From assembly GCA_027886175.1 (NCBI GenBank), contig JAJNNQ010000024.1, positions 9,470,001-9,534,000 of the forward strand: a DNA stretch of 64,000 nucleotides, given 5' to 3'. The position numbers and the translations under genes were made by a program. Shown in pieces: positions 47,569 to 64,000 of this stretch. Origin of the DNA: Phylloscopus collybita. Taxonomy: Eukaryota > Chordata > Aves > Passeriformes > Phylloscopidae. The first letter of the stretch is position 1. The number at the start of each line of letters is the position of its first letter. The notes under the pieces are model-generated. The model was not told the DNA's origin. It was given only the letters and a program-made list of their open reading frames with translations, and did not search any database.

Positions 47569-47577
47569 TTGTGTCTG
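47569..47577 (+). CDS. ROBO1: candidate ROBO1 microexon (9 nt, Ig3-Ig4 linker)
   Basis: Nine bases (TTGTGTCTG) lie between a long T-rich tract ending GTTTTTAG (AG 47567-47568) and a perfect GTAAGT donor (47578-47583). The surrounding intron is phase 1, and nine bases keep the frame. With the G from exon 32020-32147 and the AG from exon 50313 the junction becomes Q-V-V-S-E instead of Q-E, so three residues are added to the Ig3-Ig4 linker. Mammalian ROBO1 and ROBO2 are reported to carry a tiny alternative exon at this place, controlled by NOVA proteins and altering midline repulsion. The size, phase and position agree. The exact residues in other species are not something I can check here, and splicing is not shown by genomic sequence alone. 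Confidence 0.8.
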
Positions 47578-47597
47578 GTAAGTTGAAATTTTATTGA

Positions 47598-47688
47598 CCA
47601 TCTTCTAGTCATCGTGTCACTGTGACGGGAACATCTCCTTCCCTTCCCATCCATCCCCTTCCATGTCCTCCAACCACTCAGCTCCCAT
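47598..47688 (+). promoter_or_regulatory. ROBO1: YCAY cluster downstream of the microexon (putative NOVA site)
   Basis: Eight YCAY tetramers in 91 nt: 47598, 47609, 47617, 47647, 47651, 47661, 47674 and 47685. Random expectation is about 1.4. NOVA proteins bind YCAY clusters, and clusters just downstream of an exon favour its inclusion. The first site starts 21 nt after the microexon. The tract is pyrimidine-rich, which itself raises the count. Confidence 0.55.
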
Positions 47689-48596
47689 CTTTTACTTGTT
47701 ATTGGCAAGACACATGGAACAGAATAAATTCTGCATCAAGTATGGGTAACTTAATGGCAAAGAGAAAGGTAATGGGTTGCAAATTTTCTGTCTGTTTTTA
47801 TATGATGTAGCGAGTCAAGTCCTAATGTCTCCTTTCTTCAGTGACCGCATGGGTTGAACTTCAAAGTGTGCTAAAAAAAAAAAAAAATCATGTTTGGTTA
47901 AAATGTTTCTAGGATAAAAGTTGTGTTTTTCTCACAGGGGTTTATTATTTTGGCATGTTTTACAGTGTCATCATTACATACCATATGTATGTGACCCAAG
48001 GTGTGAAATCAAACTTATATGAAAAAAAGGGCAATGAAAACGCTTCCAGTACTATTAACATAGCATGGAATTTAATAATATTTTCATTTAACCCTGTTGA
48101 AATCATCTAACATTGACGTTAATAAGATCTTTATTATTTGTCTTAATGGCAATAGATTTAGTATAATAGACATATGGACAATATGTATGTATATATTTTT
48201 GCAGTAGTATCCATATGAAATATGGATTTGAATAATACCTAGACAAAGATGTACCTACTTATATTTCATAAATTCTACTCTGGCTGCCTGTAAGACTAAA
48301 TTCTCCCTTCCTTTTTGTGTTCAATAGTCCCTGAATGGTCATCTTGAGGTACTATAATCACAACCATCCAGCTATTTCTCCAGTGGTCAGAACCATTTTA
48401 TTTTCTTTGTAGTTGTACCTGTCCTCAAAATCTGAAACCTCTTAAATCCTCTGCACTAGCACAGCGTTTAGAAACTCTCAGTTGCATATTGTGTGGCATC
48501 GTGTCACAGGCTAGTACAGAGCCAGCCAAGCCCTAAATTTAACTGTATGCTAAATTTATTCTTGTTACTAGAATCTAGCAGCATAACAAAGGTGCT

Positions 48597-48659
48597 TCAC
48601 CCTCATCTCCATTTTCCCATTTTCTCCATTTTCCCCCACATGTCCCCTCACAACCCCAT
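48597..48659 (+). promoter_or_regulatory. ROBO1: second YCAY-rich tract
   Basis: Eight YCAY tetramers in 63 nt (48597, 48603, 48609, 48617, 48626, 48636, 48648, 48656), about 1 kb downstream of the microexon. It may be a distal NOVA site or simply a C/T-rich tract. A similar cluster exists at about 4977-5130 with no exon nearby. Confidence 0.3.
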
Positions 48660-50272
48660 GACAAACCCCCAGCTGGTTCTCCCTCCCTTCCAAATGACAC
48701 GTGCTGTCATGGCAAAGTCTTCCCACATCCTCTTCCCAAGAACTGGTTGAACATTTCAGAGCTAAATGTTTTGAAGTCTGCTAATTACACTAGGTCAGTC
48801 TTAGCTTCACTTGGAGTAGTTCCTTATCTCAGGAAATGCTGGGAAAGGTAGCATTTGCATCCAAATATAGACAGTAGTGTTATGCTCCAAAAATTCTTCT
48901 CAAAGCAGGAGGGGCGTGGGCAGAATATATTCTGATATGAACTCACCAGGGAGTAGACACAAGGCATGGGGAACTGATAACTGCAAGAATTGGCCCACAG
49001 GAACACTGAAAGCAATTGGTTTTTGTTGGTTTTTTTGTTTGTTGTTTTTTTTTTTAAAAAGGACTTAAGTGTTGAATTTATTCTAGATGAAGCTGCCAAC
49101 TACTTGATGTTTAGAAAGCACATCTTTGCATTACCTATTTTCCACTGGTTTTAAAGGAAAATCTTGTGAAAGCATCAATTTTCACAAGGACAAAAATGGA
49201 AACAAATATCAGAATAATTTGATTTCTTAAAATCAGATACAAAACATCCCCTTTATTCTCAATCCAAAGAAGAGGAAGTGCATAATTAATTTTAGGCAGA
49301 TGATCAGAAAGAATTGGAAATTATTAAATAAATGGGCTTTGATTTAATGCACACTTTTCAAGAAGCAAGAGTTAACAGCCTATAGAACATGCTAGATTTT
49401 TTTTCTGTGCTGGCATCACCAAGATATCTAATGCCATCTCTGCTGGTTTGTTTTTTTTTTTTTAATGTGACTGATACGATTTTTTGACATTCTACTTACT
49501 ACTGGATGAAGGGGTTGTTGAAGTCAGTATAAATCAAACAATGCTGGCAGTATTTATAATGTTAAGCTGAGCAGATGTTTCAAATTTGCCTTCATTTGCA
49601 TATATATTTTGTTTGAACATGCTCTTGAGTATGTAAATGAGGAAGACATTTAGCTCTGCTGTTCCTTTAAATTCATTCCTTCTCAGTGTGTTTGAACTGG
49701 AGATTTTAAGTGGTTATAATTTGAATAGTATTTCTTGGGCTTTTGACTTCAAGATTTTTTGACATCCTGACTACATCCGAAGTGTCTTATATAAGCACTT
49801 AAGGGCTTTTTCTCTCTTCAGCATTCCAAAGTAAGAGATGATGAGTTTTGTGTGTGTAAGCCTGAATTGATAGTTACTCAGCAGTGTGTCTTGCAGCCCT
49901 TAACAAAGTGTGACCTCTGGGCCAGTTGTCCCTCAAAGATTTCTCCATTCTGGCTCGCAGCCCTGTTCCTCCTTTAAAAACCAAATTGTAGCAGATTTGT
50001 TTGTGTTGGTGACTGTTGCTCTGCAAGTTGTCTCATCATGCTGGTGGGACTTATTTCCTTGTACACTGGGTCAATTCTAAAAGCACATGTTACACAGTCA
50101 GAGTTTTAATGGGGAGGTCCAGACACAGAAAAGGTGATCTGAGTGATGCTGAAGCTGTGTCTGATAGAGACCCAATGTGTCTTTGTGCTGCCTCTCTTTA
50201 TTAAAGAAACTTAACTGTTCTGGTTTATACCATTAAAACTCAGCAGGCAAATTGTTCTTTCAAATCAGCTGA

Positions 50273-54919
<4,647 letters not shown>

Positions 54920-55125
54920 TGATTGCAGACCGGCCTCCCCCTGTCATTCGGCAGGGTCCCGTGAACCAGACTGTAGCTGTGGATGGTACTTTGGTACTGA
55001 ACTGTGTGGCCACGGGCACTTTAGTGCCCACTATCCACTGGAAAAAGGATGGGATCCTCGTTTCCACCCAAGACTCTCGCATCAAGCAGCTGGAGACAGG
55101 AGCACTGCAGATCAGATATGCCAAG
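54920..55125 (+). CDS. ROBO1: ROBO1 exon: N-terminal part of Ig5
   Basis: 206 nt, phase 1 in and phase 0 out, donor GTAGCC. It encodes [18 protein letters not shown], the first Ig5 cysteine in VLNCVATG, the tryptophan in [12 protein letters not shown] and the strand ending QIRYAK. N-Q-T is an N-glycosylation sequon visible in the extracellular sequence. The acceptor AG at 54918-54919 follows the good tract TTTCCTGTTGTTTCTCCTGG. The intron just upstream is open in the same frame back to an ATG at 54862. That stretch is not coding in the expected transcript: the split G/TG valine fits the preceding exon exactly. Confidence 0.95.
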
Positions 55126-56622
<1,497 letters not shown>

Positions 56623-56721
56623 TAAGGGCTCCTCTGCGTGGAGAAAAATGCATGAGGGGAAACCAGAAATTGAAATGCAGAAGGTATCTGACTCTGTCAT
56701 AAATTGCCAGTGCAGATGTGA

Positions 56722-56967
<246 letters not shown>

Positions 56968-57023
56968 TGATCTTGCTGTCTGTATGTTTACGTGTCATGT
57001 GTTGCTAAAGAGCCACGTGCTAA

Positions 57024-57299
<276 letters not shown>

Positions 57300-57803
57300 T
57301 AGCTTTGGACAGTCTACCTATCCTGGCTATAATATATACTACAGTAAAATACAGCATTTAAACTTGCATTTCTCTGTAACACAGACTCCCGACAGCATGT
57401 TGCATTGCCTAAGGGAACCCTAGTATCTCTTATCCAAAGGTAGTTACAACTTGCAGAATAGCTCTTGCTAGCAATCAAAGTAATCCCTGTTTTTTTTTTT
57501 TCCCACACAAATCCTCAAATTCCTTGGAAATGTTATTACTATGTCCAGTGAATCAAATAAGGCTTAAGACTGAGACAGGGAGAGAAACAGCATGTAATCT
57601 AAGTTGATTTCTGCTGCAATAGGAAAGAGAGAAGTTGAAAATTCGAAGGAATTTGGCATCATGAGCCACTAAAGAGGTTTTGGCAGTATTTTACAAGTGT
57701 TTCCATAGCACAACTGTTGGAAGTAAAATAGGGTAGACAGCAGTGGTTACAGATAGCCAAGTGGAAGAAAAGTCTGGGTAGAAGTGAATGAAGGAGTCAT
57801 CCA

Positions 57804-57854
57804 CTGACTCCAGCTGTGACTGAAGTCCAGCTATGGACTGAGTCCAGCTATGTA
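57804..57854. repeat. short tandem repeat, unit about 17 bp
   Basis: Three imperfect copies of a CTGAGTCCAGCTATG-like unit, head to tail: the first begins at 57804, the second at 57820, the third at 57838. Confidence 0.7.
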
Positions 57855-58835
57855 AAATTAAAACTATCTTTGTGTTTACTTTAGCCAAAAAATGACACTT
57901 AGGATGGTGTACAGGGAATAATGCATTGCAGCTCTGAAGCCTGCATTTTTCCAGTAGAAAAGCTAAAGGGGAAAACTAGACACAGTGTTTCAAAGAAAAA
58001 GTGATAGAAATCGTATTTTTTGTTTGTTTGTTTTTCTGATCTGCCTACTTACTCGAGAAATTGACCCGTTGGTTTATTAAGAGTGTCTGTGTTGCATGTT
58101 TCTTTCTTTATTTGCATAAGTAAGTACGTTTTAGTGTTTGAAAGGAAGTTCTCTAAAGGAAACAAAGCGTTTTTCTTTGGTGACTTCTCATGTTTTCTGT
58201 CCTTGGTCTGAGAGCAAGTCTTGCTTGTCTCCCCTGGGGAGTGACCAGTTTCACATTGCTGTCTTTTGGTATTATCCATTTCTCCCGATGGGTGACAATT
58301 TCAGTGGGTATGTATGGGCTGCAGAGTCACAGCCCCATGGAAAATCAGGACTGCACAGGTTCCCAAATCTGTTACTAAGGAGAGATTTAATAACCTTTGA
58401 GTGATTCCTGATTTCTGGGAATAGAGGTGCATGAGCCTGTTTTTCATGTATTGCAGTTTCATTTCTGGAGATGAGAAGAATATTGTGTCTGTCCCAAACT
58501 AAGACCTGAGTCTGAAAAACAGCAAATGTTCTGTTCACTCACCTGAATGGTTTATAATGATGTGGAAAAGCTTCACTGTTCTCTGGGCACCTAGGTAGAG
58601 CTGGAAACCCAAGAGTCACACAATACCTCAGTGAAAATAACAAGTAAAACATAAAATTTTCTCAAATTTTAAGGAATTTAATGAAGTGTCAAGTCCTTTA
58701 GAGAAGTTCTACGCTTCTTCCAATATAATTTCATTTTTGTTTAAGTTGTGGTCTAGCTAAGCAAGTTTAAAAATTTCCAGTTGGCTTTTGTCTAGAGGAT
58801 GGTATAGTCTGGCCCTTGTTCAGTCCACAAACCAA

Positions 58836-58901
58836 GATGAAGGTAGATTACTACCTTCAGTGCCTTCATCCCTTCAGTGCTACCTTCCTACTACCTTCAT
58901 C
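58836..58901. repeat. nested direct and inverted repeats (GATGAAGGTAG / CTACCTTCATC)
   Basis: GATGAAGGTAG at 58836-58846 is the exact reverse complement of CTACCTTCATC at 58891-58901. Within it, GAAGGTAG-ATTA-CTACCTTC (58839-58858) forms a perfect 8-bp stem with a 4-nt loop. CCTTCAGTGC occurs twice in between. The transcript could fold into alternative hairpins; no role is known. Confidence 0.8.
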
Positions 58902-60230
58902 TTTGCACTTTACAAAATGCTTGGGTGTTTTCACTGACAGTCCCTGTCTTGGAAGCTTGGAGCCGAAACAAGAGAGCACACACATGATTTTATAGCACAG
59001 ATGTGCAAATGGCCAAGCCTGTGAATAGTTTGATCCATATTGTGGATGACTCATCTCTTTTGACTGGCAAAGCTAGAGCTAATTATTCCACTGGCTTTCC
59101 TGTTACATTCTGAGCAGGGTGATCTTTAGGCAATGCTCCCAAACAGAAACTTTTGTCTTTAACACTTTCAAACTTTGGGAGGAGGGAAATGCTGTGATAA
59201 TGGGCTGTTTGCAGTACCTACTAGATGGGGATATAGCAGTGACTTGGTGGAAGGTTTTTTTGCTTTTGTTCTTATGTTATTACTGATGCTGCTTGCTAAG
59301 AATCTGGATTTGTCACTCACCAACTACACATTAACCTCAGTAGTAATCACTGCAAGTATTTCTCATGAATTTCCAGTCATAGCATTTTAGCCATAGTCAG
59401 CATGGTATTTGTTTAAAATGAGGTGATCAAGGGGTGAGATGTGAACCTAGAACAGAAACTGTTAATCTGTTTTCTGTAGCACATGTTATAGATACCCTTT
59501 TAGTGATTACCCTGTAAATTTTACGTCTGACAGTCATTCCATTTCAGTTAAATGTGCTTTCCAAGGGCTCAATATGCAAGAAAATACGTGTTTTCATCAT
59601 ACTATTGCGTGTTTTGAGAGGCATTTGTCCCTTCATGCATATGAATAATCCTTCCAGCTATAGGATAGACCAAATACGAGACAATCCAGACATCCCTCAA
59701 CTGGACCCTGCCTCCTGTTTACAGAAGCCTCTTGCCATTAGAGAAGCTGCAGCCAAATGACTAATTTATCTTTTCTCTGGTTGTTAACATTTTTTGTGGT
59801 AACACCAAGTAAGTTTGTCATGAATTTATCTAAAGATTCAGCTTCTGCTTTTGCTGTTCTTTATAGGCCTCCTGATCTCTTGGAATTGGCAGTGGGCAAT
59901 AGAAAGTTTTCTCTTCCCAGCAGGAAAGAGTAAAGAGATGCTGCTTGTAGCCATTTACCAAGGCCGTCCTTGAGTGTGGTGTGTCTTTTTGTGCAGCATT
60001 ACCCTCACATTTCTGTCAGAGGAGGTGCAGTGTCTTGAGTTGGTACTACCTAAATATTGGTGACTTGCTCAAGAAAATGCTTCATGTAGTTTTTTCTAAC
60101 ATGATTAGGAAGTACTTAGGGTCAACTCCATTAGTGATGGCATCATATACTTTCTGATTTGTATTTGTATTTACATGTACTTACTATAACAATCGTGTAC
60201 TTGTGAGAATGGAATCTTAAATTATTGCAG

Positions 60231-60352
60231 ATGTTCCGCCAACAAGTCAAGGTGTGGATCACAAGCAGGTCCAGAGAGAGCTGGGTGACGTGGTGCTACA
60301 TCTGCACAACCCTACTATCCTTTCTTCCTCCTCCATCGAAGTTCACTGGACT
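60231..60352 (+). CDS. ROBO1: ROBO1 exon: FN3-1/FN3-2 linker and start of FN3-2
   Basis: 122 nt, phase 1 in and phase 0 out, acceptor TTATTGCAG and donor GTGAGT. It encodes [18 protein letters not shown], then [20 protein letters not shown] and the FN3 tryptophan in VHWT, where the exon ends. The [12 protein letters not shown] segment is a Roundabout hallmark preceding the second FN3 repeat, and [17 protein letters not shown] is of ROBO1 type. The acceptor has a short pyrimidine tract but the frame and text fit exactly. Confidence 0.95.
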
Positions 60353-62522
60353 GTGAGTACAAACCTGTACCCTGCTGGTGGTTACATGTACTGCTGAGAT
60401 GTCCTGCTTCGACTGCAATGGGTCACACTGAGTGACCAGAAACTCAGGAAGCTGAGTAGTTTCTGTGCTTTCAATTTTTTTTTTCCTCTGGGAAGGGTGT
60501 TACTTGTTCTCTGTGTTTCTACTTCGTTCAATTTTACCCATTTTCTCCCATCTTTGTCTCCATAGAGAGTGCTGTTTACAACAGGGTGAGGGTTTCAGAG
60601 TCCTCCTCAGCTCAAGGACTGATCAAAGCCCTCCTAAGCCATATCATTTGAAGCCTTTGCACTGCTTTCAGTAGGACATGCATCAATCTGTTAATGGGAT
60701 AACATGGGCATTCCCTCTCTGTCAGTCACCTGTAGAGAGAAATACTGCACAGTTGTGTTTGAAAGTGTTACCTCCATGCTGCAGGCACACAGACAAACAC
60801 ACCCAGATCAGATAGCCTCATCTGAACCTGTCCTTTCCTGTGGTGTGCTGAGTACACATGGTGCAGGGAGAAGAGGTAAAAAAGGCACTGGTGCTGCTCT
60901 GGCAGCAGGAAAGCAGGAAGTTGGCCACGTGGAGGACATAGCAGAGGAACTGAGAGAGTGAGGAATGTAACTCAAAGATCAGTTTTAAAATGGAATGCAA
61001 AATTAAGAAAAAGTTGGGGGTATAATTACACCACGTACAGAAATAAAACTATAAGGAGTGAGCTTGGAGGTCTTTGTAGGAGTTCCAGCTGAACATTCCA
61101 ATATATTGGCAGGGATAGTGTGGGACAGCATGGGCTGTAGTTCTGCCATGCCATAGCAGAATATTTTGAACAGGAACAAAAGGCATTTTGACTTTGTAGA
61201 AGAGCTGTAGCCCAAAGGCTCAGTGCTCCTCAGTGCTGCAATAATACCTGCTGTGTTGCACTGTAATTGCACTCTCACCTGCAGTACAGCCACCTGCAGC
61301 AGGCAATCTCCTGTTTTAACTAATACATTAAAACATCTTAGAGGTTCGTAGGAAATTTTGTTTGACCTTTACTTACAGAACAACCCTTTCCAGACAGGCA
61401 GCTTTTGTCAGTCTCTTGGGTGGCCTGTGGCTTCTCTGCAATTTCAAAAATAAGCATTACCTCAGTTTCAGCTAACACATGCATTCTTTATGTGATTATT
61501 AAAAATGAAATGTGTTGCTCTTTGGAGTAAAATTGCAAGCACATAGTTTTATTATATCACTGTATGAGATTTTTGAAAACAGGAAAATCTGATGCACTTT
61601 AAAAATTTTATTGTGGTTTTTACTGGACTTCTTTATTCATCAGAAATTGAAACCAGTAGTTAAAAAAGATAGTGAATGCTCTACCACAGATCAGTTGTCT
61701 AAGGTATTTTTCTGTTTCAGCTATAGCCAAACATACTGGATCTGCCCTCGATTACACTCAGATCTCTTTCTCCATACATTTATTTGGTATAAAATTTGCC
61801 TTAGTTTGAAAAGCACTCAGGACCATTGAGCATCAGCTTGATTTGCTTTTCCTAGTCTCATCCATGTTACCATACTGAGTTTTATGTTCCCTCTTGGAAC
61901 CTGGCCCTTTCTTCTAGCAGAGGGCCTCCCACAGAGTGGGTGGACATGGGGGAAGCCTTTGGAGAGATCTGCCCTCTGACAGAGCCCAGCCACAGCAATG
62001 GAGACAGTGCCAGCTGGCCACCTTCTCAGTTTGCTTTCTCCAAAAAGAAGCAGGCAGGAAGCAGTGCTCATTTCATGGGTTTTGGGAAGTTTCCACACCT
62101 CAGGAGAGTTGACAGGCTGTCTCTTTGATCTCCATATTCATCACCCTAAGCCATGTCACTGGTAATCTCCTTTTCCCCATGTGCCCAGCCCTGCTCTGCA
62201 GATTCAGGTGGGCAGCAGTCTGACCTGTGCCAAGCTCTGTTGCCCCATGGATGCAAAGACTGCATTTCATGGAGCTGGGGCATATTATACAACTTGGTTA
62301 TCCCCCTTTAATGCCTTCCTAAATCCAGGGAAACCAGCACAGTTCTACCAGCATCAAAGAGATTAATGCACTTGTGAATCAGGCCTGTAATTTGCTGTAA
62401 TGCAAGCTTTATCTGCCTTGGCATAACGTGAGGATAGTCCAGGGGCCGTGCAGGGTGTCATGGGCATCACCCCTGGTTCCAGTCTGTTTATGGATGTGTT
62501 CTGTGTTCTGCTGTCTTGCCAG
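60353..62522 (+). other. ROBO1: ROBO1 intron, 2.2 kb
   Basis: GTGAGT donor and GTCTTGCCAG acceptor. Moderately GC-rich patches (about 61880-62350) but no recognised repeat, RNA or gene. Confidence 0.85.
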
Positions 62523-62754
62523 GTGGACCAGCAATCCCAGTATATTCAAGGCTATAAAATTCTGTACCGGCCCACACCAGCATCTTACGGAGAATCCGAG
62601 TGGTTAATCTTTGAAGTGAGGACTCCAACCAAAAACAGTGTTATCATTCCGGAGCTGAAGAAAGGTGTCAACTACGAAATCAAGGCCCGCCCTTTCTTTA
62701 ATGAGTTTCAGGGAGCAGATAGTGAAGTGAAATTTGCAAAGACCCTGGAAGAAG
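62523..62754 (+). CDS. ROBO1: ROBO1 exon: rest of FN3-2, followed by a GC donor
   Basis: 232 nt, phase 0 in and phase 1 out. It encodes [17 protein letters not shown], the variable loop [38 protein letters not shown] with the FN3 tyrosine, and [20 protein letters not shown]. The frame requires the exon to end at the G of 62754, and the next bases are GCAAGT. This is a GC-AG intron with an otherwise perfect donor (GAAG/GCAAGT). The nearby GT at 62759 would create a stop codon at the junction with the next exon, so it cannot be the normal donor. An ATG in the upstream intron (62448) is not a start. Confidence 0.95.
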
Positions 62755-63971
62755 GCAAGTAGGAGCTAGACTGCCTTTGTCTTTCCTTTTTGAAGTAGCA
62801 GCCTGGCCAGCTTTCCTCTGATATGTTCATTATTTGATCTTTTTTGAAGTGCATGCTGTTTGAGAGCAGCAATCTGTGGCAGAGAAGACTGATCATTATG
62901 TGAATTGTTTGGTGACACAGAAGTAAATATTCTGAGCCAGGCATGAGAGACAAGAGAGACAGGGATGTGCAAAAATCCCCTCCAACACACAATGGGAAAT
63001 GCGCTTTTTTATCTTCCCTGCAGTGTGTGCACTCCTCCCTGCTGAGTTCATGGGCTGGTCACAAGTGACTTCTGTCAGATTCAAGCACTTGCTAATCACT
63101 ATCTTGAGTAGATTGCAGACACCACAGAAATCATCAAAGCAGTGTAGCTGGGGGAATGGAAACCATGGTTTTCAGAAGGCTTTTATATGTGGATCAATCA
63201 GTGAGACAAAATGGAAAGATGAATGAGGGCAACAGATAGAGTGGACTAAATTATGTATTTCCATCTCACATCCATACATGTGCTAAAAAGACCAGGTTCA
63301 TAAAGCTCTTCCTTTTGTTGCTGCACAGGCATGATAAGTATGCAAGATGGCCAGTGCCTGTGAGTAGGGATTTTGGTGCTTCTGCTAGGATGTGCAACCT
63401 CTCCCTTTCTATCTTCCTCCTCCATTAGAAATGCTGTGTAGCTCCAGTTTTTTGCTGCACCTAGTTCAAAAGGTGTGCATAGCTGCATTCATCCTAAGCA
63501 TCAGCTAAGCATCCACTTCTTAGGATTATTTCAAATTCAAAACTTAAATTATTATTATAAATACGTTAATACTAACACATTCTGCCCAAATTTTAATAAG
63601 TTTTGTATTACTCATTATTTTTTATACACTAGAGGAACTGAGGTTTAGACTGGGGATTGTATAGGATTTATTTTTCAAAACTGTTGATCCTGGGTGAGAT
63701 GATTTGAGACCAGTGAGGAGCTCAGTGCCCAGAACTGTGCCATGCAGGTAATGGATGTCTGAGAGTACAATTTGGTGTGTTATTTTTCCTGGCCTGTAGC
63801 GAAACTACAGCAGAACTCGGTGGTTGGGTTATACGTTTTCCTTCTGTATCATTTTATCTTGTGGGCACAAAAGATTGCATTTGTAGAGCCCAGACACCAT
63901 CTTCCACTTCAACAAACTGGCTTGTGGGTGTGGCAAACATAACCATTCAATCCTTCTTTCCGTACAAACAG
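62755..63971 (+). other. ROBO1: ROBO1 GC-AG intron, 1.2 kb
   Basis: Begins GCAAGT and ends GTACAAACAG. The 3' end has a weak pyrimidine tract. No repeat or gene recognised inside. Confidence 0.88.
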
Positions 63972-64000
63972 CTCCTAGCGCCCCGCCTCAGAGTGTTTCA
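63972..64000 (+). CDS. ROBO1: ROBO1 exon: start of FN3-3 (cut by window end)
   Basis: The first 29 nt of the next exon, phase 1 in. With the G from 62754 they read APSAPPQSVS, the beginning of the third FN3 repeat in Roundabout receptors. The acceptor is the AG at 63970-63971. The exon continues beyond the window. S in QSVS resembles the ROBO2 text rather than the mammalian ROBO1 text I recall, but one residue does not change the paralogue call. Confidence 0.9.

Noticed and set aside
62755..62760. GT at 62759-62760 as the normal donor
   Set aside because: Joining there to the next exon creates a stop codon (TAG) at once; the GC donor gives an uninterrupted frame.
62448..62762. ATG-initiated frame over the FN3-2 exon
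   Set aside because: The ATG lies in the intron; exon starts at 62523 after the AG and ends at the GC donor at 62754.

Overview
The window is a piece of a bird nuclear genome. It covers part of one large gene on the + strand, the axon-guidance receptor ROBO1 (Roundabout homolog 1). Two things support this. First, thirteen coding exons with consensus splice sites and a fully consistent phase series translate to the Ig2-Ig5 and FN3-1 to FN3-3 regions of a Roundabout receptor, and the residues fit ROBO1 better than ROBO2. Second, the intronic repeats are avian: chicken-repeat-1 (CR1) LINE fragments and one solo LTR of a type common in neoavian birds. The LTR makes a passerine or other neoavian bird likely, but the species cannot be fixed from this sequence.

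Layout. 1-711 is the end of an upstream intron with a CR1 fragment. Exon 712-869 starts Ig2 and is followed by a 26.4-kb intron. Exons 27318-27438 (end of Ig2), 30645-30783 and 32020-32147 (Ig3) form a middle cluster. An 18.2-kb intron follows. It holds a solo LTR, a CR1 copy, a CpG-rich exon-like island and, most notably, a candidate 9-nt microexon at 47569-47577. From 50313 to the window end the gene is exon-dense: Ig4 (50313-50437, 52273-52444), Ig5 (54920-55125, 56530-56611), FN3-1 (56783-56951, 57050-57216), FN3-2 (60231-60352, 62523-62754) and the first 29 nt of the next FN3 exon (63972-64000). The signal peptide, Ig1, transmembrane segment and cytoplasmic CC motifs lie outside the window.

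Function. The exons together encode about 616 complete codons of the extracellular part of a single-pass receptor for SLIT ligands. Each Ig domain and each complete FN3 domain is split across two exons. The nine bases at 47569-47577 sit between a perfect acceptor and a perfect GTAAGT donor, keep the phase 1 reading frame, and would add three residues (V-V-S) in the Ig3-Ig4 linker. A dense run of YCAY motifs lies just downstream. This matches the NOVA-regulated Ig3-Ig4 linker microexon reported for mammalian ROBO1/ROBO2. Other points of interest are a GC-AG intron after FN3-2, a CpG-island-like block in the first long intron, and a CpG-rich island at about 42.6-42.7 kb with splice-like borders on both strands.

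Apart from ROBO1 I see no protein-coding gene, tRNA, rRNA, CRISPR array or bacterial-style system. The many short reading frames in the introns lack splice support or family similarity.
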